From an uncultured Alphaproteobacteria bacterium (lineage in GTDB: Bacteria; Pseudomonadota; Alphaproteobacteria; Rhodobacterales; Rhodobacteraceae): DNA of 64,000 nt. The stretch is from positions 1 to 64,000 of the forward strand of contig CAJXHI010000009.1 of assembly GCA_913051655.1 (NCBI GenBank). Direction: 5' to 3'. The translations under genes and the position numbers were made by a program. Each line of letters starts with the position of its first letter. Position 1 is the stretch's first letter. The notes under the pieces are model-generated. The model had not been told where the DNA came from. It saw only the letters and a list, made by a program, of their open reading frames with translations, and made no database searches. Of the stretch, positions 51,905 through 59,936 are shown in pieces.

Positions 51905-53344
51905 TTAAATCTTATAGTCCATCTTGGACCAAAGTGCTTCCGTCATTGTGCCTAGACGTTTTTCTATTTCGATCATGGCGTCCACGATAGCGTCTTCGCG
52001 CCAGCGTTGGCCGATGATTTGAACGTTAATGGGTTGCGGGCCGTTTTCAAGATTCGCAAGATGGGTTGGCAGGTTCCCCGCCGGAAGCCCTACAAAGTTC
52101 ATCGAATAAGACCAAAGCCCTGAACCGATAGCTTCTCTTACGCCTTCTGTGCCCTCTTTGTCCCGATCTGGCCGGAAATAGGGCTGGGGTAAAAATGGGG
52201 TAAGATACAGGGGATATTCATGCAAAAAAAGCGACCATTGACGCGCGTAATGGCTGCGTTGCGCCATGGATTTTAACAGATCAGTTCCCTTGGGCGGTAC
52301 GAATTGGCGAAAGTATTCTTCAAAAATGCGTTGAATTCCCTCTGATCCTGATGCCTTTACGTCTGGGCCCATCAGCTCTGCCACTTCCCCCATAAGGGCA
52401 GCGTAACCGTTGCGTGCAGTTTCTTCCAAAAGGGGTGGTTCTTTTTCTTCGACTTGATATCCCGCATCGCGCAGCGCTTCTGCCGCTGCATCAAGTGCAC
52501 GGTAAACTTCAGAGTGTGTTTCAAATCCTGGCGTTTCGCGCCAAAAGGCAACTTTGAGGTTGGTCGTTTTTTCAGTCATCCGATAGGGCAGAGGCACGTG
52601 GAATGGATCTCTTGGGTCTGTTCGCACGAGTGAGGGCATGGCCAAGTCCAGATCGTGAGCAGAGCGCGTTAAAAGGCCTTGCACCGACATTGATTGGGCC
52701 AGCATGCCTCTTTCCGTCTTTTGTGAGGGGTTCCAAGCAGGCACCCGGCCAAGGCCTGGTTTTACAGTAAAGGCCCCGTTGGCGGCGGCCGGAAAACGCA
52801 AGGAACCCCCTATGTCATTACCATGGGCGAGCGCACCAATCCCTGCCATTACCGCAGCTCCCGCGCCCCCAGAGGATCCACCAGAAGAAATATGTTTCCC
52901 CCAAGGATTGTGTGTACGCCCATACAGCGGGTTATCTGTATCAGCACGAAAGGAAAATTCTGGTGTATTTGTCCGACCAATCACCACCGCACCTGCATCT
53001 TGCAGATTTTTAACCAAGGGAGCATCAGAATGTGCAACGAAATCTTTCAAGGCTTTCAGACCGTTTGTTGTAGCCCATCCTTTTTGATCCACATTAATTT
53101 TGATTGTCACTGGCACGCCATGCAGTTGGCCAAGTGTTTCCCCTTTCTGGCGAACGGCATCAAGCGCATCAGCCCTTTCCAAAGCTTGCTGGGAAAGATC
53201 CATAACAACAGAATTGAGCGCACCGTTCACGTCTCTCATGCGGTCGATTGAAGATTGTGTTGCTTCGGTTGCGCTGATATCGCCTTTGGCGATGGCCTCA
53301 GCCTGGTCTTTGGCCTTCATGCGCCATATCGCTTTTTGATCCAT
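51905..53344 (-). CDS. Amidase (amidase signature family)
   Basis: 479 residues. The Ser-cisSer-Lys triad is readable: catalytic Lys in GVPVTIKINVD (about residue 79), cis-Ser in SSGGSSGGAGAAVMAG, and nucleophile Ser in GNDIGGSLRFPA. Belongs to the broad family with GatA and bacterial amidases; the annotation as a carbon-nitrogen hydrolase of unknown substrate is the safe one. The ATG at 53344 has AAAGGGGA just upstream, so the 21-codon open extension is not used. Confidence 0.93.
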   Translation of the reverse strand: MDQKAIWRMKAKDQAEAIAKGDISATEATQSSIDRMRDVNGALNSVVMDLSQQALERADALDAVRQKGETLGQLHGVPVTIKINVDQKGWATTNGLKALKDFVAHSDAPLVKNLQDAGAVVIGRTNTPEFSFRADTDNPLYGRTHNPWGKHISSGGSSGGAGAAVMAGIGALAHGNDIGGSLRFPAAANGAFTVKPGLGRVPAWNPSQKTERGMLAQSMSVQGLLTRSAHDLDLAMPSLVRTDPRDPFHVPLPYRMTEKTTNLKVAFWRETPGFETHSEVYRALDAAAEALRDAGYQVEEKEPPLLEETARNGYAALMGEVAELMGPDVKASGSEGIQRIFEEYFRQFVPPKGTDLLKSMAQRSHYARQWSLFLHEYPLYLTPFLPQPYFRPDRDKEGTEGVREAIGSGLWSYSMNFVGLPAGNLPTHLANLENGPQPINVQIIGQRWREDAIVDAMIEIEKRLGTMTEALWSKMDYKI

Positions 53345-53436
53345 GTTGTCCCCTTTCTTTGAGAAAAAAGCTACACAGCCTTCGCAATTACGCAAGATCA
53401 ATTTCAAAAAAATTCCGTATTTTGAACTGTGTCCTT

Positions 53437-55329
53437 TTAATCTTTAGCGTAGCCCAACGTCTGCAGTGCGATCTTGATTTCGTCCAAAATAACAGGGTCA
53501 TCGATTGTTGCAGGCATTTTAAACGCCTCTCCATCCGCTATCTTTGCCATGGTGGCACGAAGAATTTTACCCGAACGGGTTTTAGGCAGCCTCTCGATCA
53601 CAGTTGCAGATTTGAACGCCGCAACTGGACCTATTGTATCACGCATCATGTTTACGCATTCGCCGACAATCTCCCGGTGCGGGCGATTCACTCCTTTGCT
53701 CAAGCATAAAAATCCCACAGGAAGCTGACCCTTTAACATATCACTCACCCCGATCACTGCACATTCGGCTACATCTGGATGGTCGGCGAGTACCTCTTCC
53801 ATTGCGCCTGTGGACAGGCGGTGACCGGCGACATTGATCACATCATCGGTGCGCGCCATGACATAAAGGTATCCGTCTTCGTCCATCAACCCTGCATCCC
53901 CTGTTTCGTAATATCCCGGAAACGTACTTAGATAAGATTTTAAAAACCGCTCTTCTGCATTCCAAAGGGTTGGAAAGGTGCCAGGCGGTAAAGGGAGTCT
54001 TACCGTAATTGCGCCAAGCGTATTGGGCGGCAAAAGATTCCCAGCTTCGTCCAAAATCTGGATGTCATAGCCTGGCATCGCTACAGAGGGACTGCCGATT
54101 TTAACTGGCAATGGCTCTATTCCAATCGGGTTGCCTGCAATGGTCCATCCCGTTTCTGTTTGCCACCAATGATCGATGACCGGTACATTCAAGAGGTTCT
54201 GTGCCCAATGAATAGTATCCGGATCTGCCCTTTCGCCCGCCAGATAGAGCATATTTAAGCAACTGAGATCGTATTTCTCCTTATATTTGCCGTCGGGGTC
54301 CTCGCGTTTTATGGCGCGAAAGGCAGTCGGTGCTGTGAAAAAGCTGCGCACACTATATTCGGAAATCACGCGCCAAAAGGTTCCAGCATCGGGCGTTCCC
54401 ACGGGTTTGCCTTCAAAAAGTACAGATGTATTGCCGTGGATCAGCGGTCCGTAACATATATAGCTATGCCCAACGACCCATCCCAAATCAGAAGCAGCCC
54501 AGAACACATCGCCAGGATCGACGTTGTATATATTTTTCATCGACCAATTCAGTGCTACTAGGTGGCCCGCTGTAGGGCGGATCACGCCTTTGGGTGCTCC
54601 GGTTGTCCCAGAGGTGTAAAGAATATAGGCGGGATGATTGCCTTCAACAGGAACGCAGGTTGCGGGTTCTGCACCTTCTTGAAAAGTCTGCCAGTCAAAA
54701 TCGCGTCCTTCCCGAAGTTCTGCGCTGAGTTGCTCGCGCTGATGGACCACAACAAATTCTGGCTTATGTGACGCAAGATCGATTGCAGCGTCAATCAAAG
54801 GCATATAGGCGATCACGCGACCCGGCTCTATGCCGCAAGAGGCGGATAGGATAGCTTTAGGACTGGCATCATCAATACGAACCGCCAATTCATTTGCAGC
54901 AAATCCACCGAAAACCACAGAATGTATTGCCCCAATACGGGCGCAAGCCAACATGGCAACGATTGTTTCCGGAATCATCGGCATGTAGATGATGACTCGA
55001 TCCCCTTTGTCGATGCCATTTGTACTGAGCGCGCCAGCCATCTGCTCTGTTTGCGCGAGAAGATCCCGATAAGAGATCTTTTTTTTAGTGCCAGTGATTG
55101 GACTGTCATATATTATCGCCGTCTGTTCTGCGCGTCCGTTTTCCACATGGCGATCTAGGGCATTGTAGCAGGTATTGACCTGTGAGTCGGTAAACCAACA
55201 AAACAAAGGCGCAGTCGTACTGTCGAGTGCAAAACTTGGGGGTTTAATCCAGTCGATAGCTTTTGCGGCTTCCATCCAAAATCCTTCCGGATCTGACTTC
55301 CAGGCCTCATAAATGTCGGAATATGCCAT
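53437..55329 (-). CDS. prpE: Propionyl-CoA synthetase (acyl-CoA synthetase)
   Basis: Activates propionate (and likely acetate) to acyl-CoA with ATP. 630 residues of the AMP-forming ligase superfamily. The P-loop is YILYTSGTTGAPKGVIRP, the A5 block is WWQTETGW, the A7 block is YYETGDAGLMDEDGYLYVMAR and the A8 hinge is DDVINVAGHRLSTGAMEE. The catalytic Lys is in KTRSGKILRATM near the end. The ordering and the N-terminal ACS-N domain fit PrpE. Distinguishing it from an acetyl-CoA synthetase rests on overall similarity. Confidence 0.92.
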   Translation of the reverse strand: MAYSDIYEAWKSDPEGFWMEAAKAIDWIKPPSFALDSTTAPLFCWFTDSQVNTCYNALDRHVENGRAEQTAIIYDSPITGTKKKISYRDLLAQTEQMAGALSTNGIDKGDRVIIYMPMIPETIVAMLACARIGAIHSVVFGGFAANELAVRIDDASPKAILSASCGIEPGRVIAYMPLIDAAIDLASHKPEFVVVHQREQLSAELREGRDFDWQTFQEGAEPATCVPVEGNHPAYILYTSGTTGAPKGVIRPTAGHLVALNWSMKNIYNVDPGDVFWAASDLGWVVGHSYICYGPLIHGNTSVLFEGKPVGTPDAGTFWRVISEYSVRSFFTAPTAFRAIKREDPDGKYKEKYDLSCLNMLYLAGERADPDTIHWAQNLLNVPVIDHWWQTETGWTIAGNPIGIEPLPVKIGSPSVAMPGYDIQILDEAGNLLPPNTLGAITVRLPLPPGTFPTLWNAEERFLKSYLSTFPGYYETGDAGLMDEDGYLYVMARTDDVINVAGHRLSTGAMEEVLADHPDVAECAVIGVSDMLKGQLPVGFLCLSKGVNRPHREIVGECVNMMRDTIGPVAAFKSATVIERLPKTRSGKILRATMAKIADGEAFKMPATIDDPVILDEIKIALQTLGYAKD

Positions 55330-56312
55330 ATTTTCCTCTTCTTTGTCTTACGCGTTGGGCGGAACCATTGCGCCAAATGCAAAAATCTTCAAGCCATCTG
55401 CGTGGGCGATTTTCTTGATTTCAAAGAATTAGGTGTATTTTCGGGTTAAGTGGCATTTACAAATAAATTGAAAATTGATTTCGCCCAAGTCTTTCTGCTT
55501 CGTAAAATACAGGACCAAAAATCTCAATTAAGTTTCCTAAGCCTCACCTTACTAAAAATATTTATCTTCTCTTGCCAAAGCGCTGACAACTATACTTTCG
55601 GTGACTGGCTTTGGCATTGCGTTAAGATCGGTGTTTTCTATTAAAACAAACAAACTTTCAGCAGTCTGGATTGCCGCTTTTCGTCTAGTATCAGGCTAGT
55701 GACATCAAATGCGTTGACTGTGGAAATTTTGCGATCAAGGCCTGTCCGGAAATGGTTTTTGACATGAACGATGCTACCTTGCGTTGAACCTGAACGGCCA
55801 GAGCGGGTTCTTAGAAGCCGCAGGTACGCTCTGTTTCTTCCTTCAAGTTTGATTCTAGTTGGGTGCGGCGTATCCGAATAAGGCAGCGCTGGCAGACCAT
55901 AGGATACTCTATGCTGCTGCTCTTAAATAAAAAATCTTCTCAGCCAGCTCTGAGCGGGAGGATACCAAACTCTTTGGAAACGTTTTGTTTCATCAAATGC
56001 ATCGGCGCAGTAGGCTTATTTTATTATCCGTTGAAAGCAAATATATCTTTTTATGTTTCTAAGTTCAGGATCATAGCGTCGCATATGTTTGATTCTTAAA
56101 AATCAAGCACTCCTGTGATTGAATGTACTGTCTCAACGGTATACCGCTCTCCGTACAATAGCATGCGCAGAGATAACCTATTGGTCGAAACAGCACCCCT
56201 AATCAGAGTTGTTACCGACATTGGTGCTGGATCAGCCAGCTTGTTAAGGAGTAAATACGGTTTTATACATTTTTTGTTAAATAAAAGGTTTCTTTGTGAG
56301 GAGATTCTTGAC
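55330..56312. other. Long gene-poor stretch between prpE and the DUF3572 gene
   Basis: About 980 bases with no gene I can support. It must contain the prpE promoter at its left end and the promoter of the DUF3572-HAD pair at its right end. Short open frames at 55450-55644 and 55863-56099 have no ribosome sites and low-complexity translations. The size is unusual for this compact region and suggests a further, fully decayed gene, but no family blocks are readable. Confidence 0.35.
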
Positions 56313-56591
56313 GTGACCCCAGAGGCCGCACAAACAATCGCAATTCAAGCGCTCGGATGGTTGGTGGGCAATGACGAATTACTGCCCGTTTTCATGGATT
56401 CAACGGGTACCAGCGCCGAAGATTTGAAGGCCGGTATCGAAGATTCATCTTTGTTGATCTCTGTACTGGATTTTATACTGCTGGAAGATCAATGGGTTCT
56501 CGATCTTTGCGATGTTGTAGGGTTTGATCCGCAAAAGCTGCAATTCGTTAGATACGCTTTGCCTGGTGGGGAGATGGTACATTGGACATAG
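56313..56591 (+). CDS. DUF3572 protein
   Basis: 92 residues. I place the start at a GTG at 56313, with GAGGAG eight bases upstream; it gives VTPEAAQTIAIQALGWLVG, the conserved beginning of DUF3572. The end FVRYALPGGEMVHWT also matches. The open frame goes 66 codons further upstream, but that part resembles nothing. Function unknown; small acidic alpha-helical protein of alphaproteobacteria. Immediately followed by a HAD phosphatase gene. Confidence 0.85.
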   Translation: MTPEAAQTIAIQALGWLVGNDELLPVFMDSTGTSAEDLKAGIEDSSLLISVLDFILLEDQWVLDLCDVVGFDPQKLQFVRYALPGGEMVHWT

Positions 56592-56603
56592 GAATTGGTC
56601 AAA

Positions 56604-57320
56604 GTGGGCTGTAAAATCAAAATTAAGGGCATATTGTTTGATAAAGATGGTACTTTATTTAAGTACTCTGAAACTTGGGATATCTGGTGCGGGCTAGTTC
56701 TGGAAAGATTGTCGAATGGTAATAAAACAATTTTAGAGGACCTCGCCAAGGCTATTGACTTTGACATTCAATCCCAAAAAATCAAACCGCAAAGTATGGT
56801 AATAGCCTGTACCACGCACGAGATTGCAGAATGCCTTGCCTCTTTGCTGCCCAATTGGTCACTTGAGGCGATCGAAGAATTCCTGAACGAGCAGGTATAT
56901 GACCTTCCCCTAGCCGAAGTAACACCGCTAAAATCCTATTTTGCTGATTTACGCAGGCGCGGTTTAAAGGTTGGGATCATGACAAATGACAGCGAGCATA
57001 ACGCTATGGCCCAATTGACGTCTGCAAAGCTGAACCCATTTGATGAATTGGACTTTGTCGCCGGATATGACAGCGGATATGGAGCAAAACCCGCGCCCGA
57101 TCCTTTGTTGGCTTTTGCCAAAGCAGTTGGGCTTGCACCAAGAGACGTCGCGATGGTGGGCGACAGCCTGCATGATCTAATGGCAGGTAAGCGAGCTGGG
57201 ATGAAAACTATTGGCGTTTTGACGGGTCCGGCGACACAGGCGGACCTGAGCCCAATGGCAGACGTCGTGCTTCCAGATATTTCTAACATTCTGACTTTTT
57301 TGTTCGACGAGGTTGATTGA
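56604..57320 (+). CDS. HAD-family phosphatase (phosphoglycolate phosphatase-like)
   Basis: About 238 residues. HAD motifs: I in ILFDKDGTLF (nucleophile and acid/base Asp), II in GIMTND, III and IV in KPAPDP and MVGDSLHDLMAG. The cap is alpha-helical. Substrate not determined; the closest named class is phosphoglycolate phosphatase. The start is uncertain: GTG at 56604 has AGGA ten bases upstream, and a TTG at 56595 is the alternative. Only about 12 bases separate it from the DUF3572 gene. Confidence 0.87.
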   Translation: MGCKIKIKGILFDKDGTLFKYSETWDIWCGLVLERLSNGNKTILEDLAKAIDFDIQSQKIKPQSMVIACTTHEIAECLASLLPNWSLEAIEEFLNEQVYDLPLAEVTPLKSYFADLRRRGLKVGIMTNDSEHNAMAQLTSAKLNPFDELDFVAGYDSGYGAKPAPDPLLAFAKAVGLAPRDVAMVGDSLHDLMAGKRAGMKTIGVLTGPATQADLSPMADVVLPDISNILTFLFDEVD

Positions 57321-57478
57321 AAAGGTATCACTGTGCTGTGAGACAAAATTCAAAAGTTAAGTTGAAGAACCGTCTGGTTATAATTTGATCAAAAGATGCG
57401 ACTCAAATAGTCGCATTTCGGCAGGATTTGCGCACAAACTCAGCTTTTGCTCAGTAAGGCATGTAGGAGGGCTATATT

Positions 57479-59038
57479 ATGGTGCAAGAAAGAAAAAAAA
57501 GACGACGCGGCGGGGGGCGCTCGGGAAACGTCCAACGTAGAGGCACGCGGGCCATCGACCAGATGCCTTGGCGTCTACCAATTAATTTGGACAAACCTAC
57601 AGAACCACTAAGCGAAGAGGGTGTAAACGCAATCCACGAAGGGGCAATGCAGATCCTTGAAGATATTGGTATTGTGATCCTGAACGATGAAGCCCGAGAG
57701 ATTTTCAAATCAGCAGGCTGCTTTGTTAATGGTGACCTCGTGCGCATGGGGCGTGATTTTGTGATGGAAATGCTGTCCAATGCGCCCGAGACTTGGACAT
57801 TGACACCACGCAATCCAGAGCGGGAAATTACCGTCGGTGGCGAATATATCTTGTTTGGAAATGTTTCGTCACCACCAAGTTACTGGGATTATGCCACACA
57901 GAAAAAGATGTCAGGTACGCGGGAAATGTGCCGGAATTTATTAAAACTTTCCCAATATTTCAATTGTATCCACTTTGTCGGTGGATATCCCGTTGAACCA
58001 ATAGATATTCATCCAAGCATTCGCCATCTTGACGTGCTTTATGATAAATTGACGCTGACTGACAAAGTGGCGCACGCATATTCGTTGGGTAAAGAACGGG
58101 TTGAAGATGTAATGGAAATGGTTCGTATCGCTGGGGGGCATAGCGAAGAAGAATTCGAAGCCAGCCCCAAAATGTACACCAACATTAATTCAACATCGCC
58201 GCTGAAACATGACCAGCCCATGTTGGATGGCTGGATGCGGCTGGCGCGACGCAATCAAGGGCTTGTCGTGACGCCATTTACATTGGCGGGGGCTATGGCA
58301 CCTGTGACGATGGCAGGCGCTGTGGCTCAGTCCTTGGCAGAAGGGCTGTGCGCTGTGGCGCTTGCGCAGTGGATCCGCCCTGGTGCAGCCTGTGCGATTG
58401 GAACATTTACCTCAAATGTGGATATGAAATCTGGGGCGCCTGCCTTCGGTACGCCTGAATATATGCGTGCCACCCAGATGACAGGTCAAATGGCGCGGTT
58501 TTATAAGCTTCCCATGCGCGCCTCAGGTGTCTGCGCTTCTAACGTGCCAGATGGCCAGGCTATGTGGGAAACATCAAATAGCCTCTGGTCAGCGGTCCAA
58601 TCAGGGACACATCTCATTTATCACGCGGCGGGTTGGCTCGAAGGCGGGTTGATCGCAAGCCCGGAAAAATTTATCATGGACTGTGAAATATTACAGCAAA
58701 TTCAGAGGTATATGGAACCGCAGACATTTGCGACAACACCTGATGATATTGCGCTTGAGGCGATTAAATCCGTTGGTACGGAAGGTCATTTCTTTGGCAT
58801 TCAGCACACACAAGATCGTTATGAAACTGCCTTTTACCAGCCTTTCGTTTCGGATTGGCGCAATTTTGAGGCATGGGAGGCGGCAGGGGCAGCATGGACG
58901 GCTGAACGCGCGTATAATCTTTACCTTCAAATTTTGGAGGAATTCGAAACGCCCCCAATGGATGAGCCAATAAAAGAAGAACTTGCCCAATTCGTCGCCA
59001 AGCGTAAATCCGAAGGTGGCGCGCCTACAGATTTCTAA
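57479..59038 (+). CDS. Trimethylamine methyltransferase (MttB) family protein, non-pyrrolysine
   Basis: 519 residues. The N-terminus is strongly basic (KKRRRGGGRS), then a TIM-barrel MttB core from about residue 35: AMQILEDIGIVI, FVGGYPVEP, VVTPFTLAGAMAPVTMAGAV. In archaeal MttB the pyrrolysine is encoded by an in-frame TAG; here the gene reads through with no TAG, so it belongs to the non-pyrrolysine branch, whose members demethylate glycine betaine or related quaternary amines using a corrinoid protein. No corrinoid protein gene is nearby. GTAGGAGGG lies upstream of the ATG. Confidence 0.88.
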   Translation: MVQERKKRRRGGGRSGNVQRRGTRAIDQMPWRLPINLDKPTEPLSEEGVNAIHEGAMQILEDIGIVILNDEAREIFKSAGCFVNGDLVRMGRDFVMEMLSNAPETWTLTPRNPEREITVGGEYILFGNVSSPPSYWDYATQKKMSGTREMCRNLLKLSQYFNCIHFVGGYPVEPIDIHPSIRHLDVLYDKLTLTDKVAHAYSLGKERVEDVMEMVRIAGGHSEEEFEASPKMYTNINSTSPLKHDQPMLDGWMRLARRNQGLVVTPFTLAGAMAPVTMAGAVAQSLAEGLCAVALAQWIRPGAACAIGTFTSNVDMKSGAPAFGTPEYMRATQMTGQMARFYKLPMRASGVCASNVPDGQAMWETSNSLWSAVQSGTHLIYHAAGWLEGGLIASPEKFIMDCEILQQIQRYMEPQTFATTPDDIALEAIKSVGTEGHFFGIQHTQDRYETAFYQPFVSDWRNFEAWEAAGAAWTAERAYNLYLQILEEFETPPMDEPIKEELAQFVAKRKSEGGAPTDF

Positions 59039-59351
59039 TTTTCACGGCATAATAGAAATAATTTTTAGTTTAACCATTGGTTAACATTCCGCCCGCAGGA
59101 TAGGCCTTTTAGGTGGCGATGTTATGTTGGCTTTGATTAACAAAGCGACCGGAAATTTTTCGATCGAAATTTTTGGAATGCGTTTATGGGTAAAATATTG
59201 CTGCCTTACCTAAAATGCTTCGGTACCGACTGATTTGGCTATGGAAATGCTAATTTTTATAAAAGTCAAAACCGCCATAGGGCGCGCCGCTCATGATTTA
59301 GCCAACTGTCTTCAAGGTACCAAGATCATATCTTAAAACAGGCCTGATCTG
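59039..59351. other. Gene-free stretch before the GGDEF remnant
   Basis: About 310 bases. It contains a CtrA-type site near its left end (separate entry). The rest presumably held the promoter and the N-terminal part of the now dead GGDEF gene. I could not read a sensor domain in it. Confidence 0.4.
59070..59084. promoter_or_regulatory. CtrA-type binding site
   Basis: TTAACCATTGGTTAA is a perfect 15-base palindrome and fits the published CtrA consensus TTAA-N7-TTAA exactly. It lies 31 bases after the stop of the MttB-family gene and upstream of the GGDEF remnant. CtrA is the cell-cycle and motility regulator of alphaproteobacteria. Binding is inferred from sequence only. Confidence 0.55.
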
Positions 59352-59825
59352 ATCCTTTGACCGGCTTCAAAATCGCAGGGCACTTGAAGTTGTTGCACAT
59401 CACTTGCTTGCGTCTTAGCTTTCCTTTTCTTTTATGCAGTTTGACCAGGAGCGCTTCTACTATGCAAGTGATTCTTATGGTCATACTTTGGGTGATCGCG
59501 TTATCAAGGAGATGGCAGAAATCCTGCTCAACGCAGCGCACAGTGAGGCTGCTTTACTTCGCCTTTTGGGGTTAGCTTTGTTTTGGTCTTGTCCGAGCCT
59601 AAAGACAAAAGGTGGCTTGGCCTCCTGTCAAAACATATTATCAACGCCTTACAAATTCTGATGACAACTGAAGGGTATACAGTTCAAATCTTGGGCATTA
59701 TCCGCATAACAAACTTCACAGCAGATCGACTTGGTCTTGACGCAGAAAGTCCTTTGAAAATTGATCAAGGGCTCTATCAATCAAAAGTGAACGGTAAATC
59801 TTGTTATAGGTTTTATAACGCGTGA
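59352..59825 (+). pseudogene. Remnant of a GGDEF (diguanylate cyclase) gene
   Basis: Readable blocks in order on the plus strand: SDPLTGF with LQNRRALEVV one frame over; QFDQERFYYASDSYGHTLGD (59434 on), matching the DxDxFKxxNDxxGHxxGD block; VIKEMAEILLNAA; then the place of the GGDEF loop, now GVSF and out of frame; and in a further frame VLVLSEPKDK, ending LYQSKVNGKSCYRFYNA, the C-terminal LYxAKxxGRNRYxFF block. At least two frameshifts and loss of the catalytic loop make it dead. It would have made cyclic di-GMP. Confidence 0.75.
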
Positions 59826-59936
59826 TTATCTCTTCACTCGGGGCAGAGCCTTTGCAAAGATGGGGGTGCGCTTAACTGCGCAACATCTAAGCCAGCGCCA
59901 TTTTGCAACATCTTTTTTCAGCTAGGTGAAGATCAG

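Noticed and set aside
56115-56312. N-terminal extension of the DUF3572 protein by 66 codons.
   Set aside because: The extension does not resemble the family, while the GTG at 56313 has a good ribosome site and starts the conserved domain.
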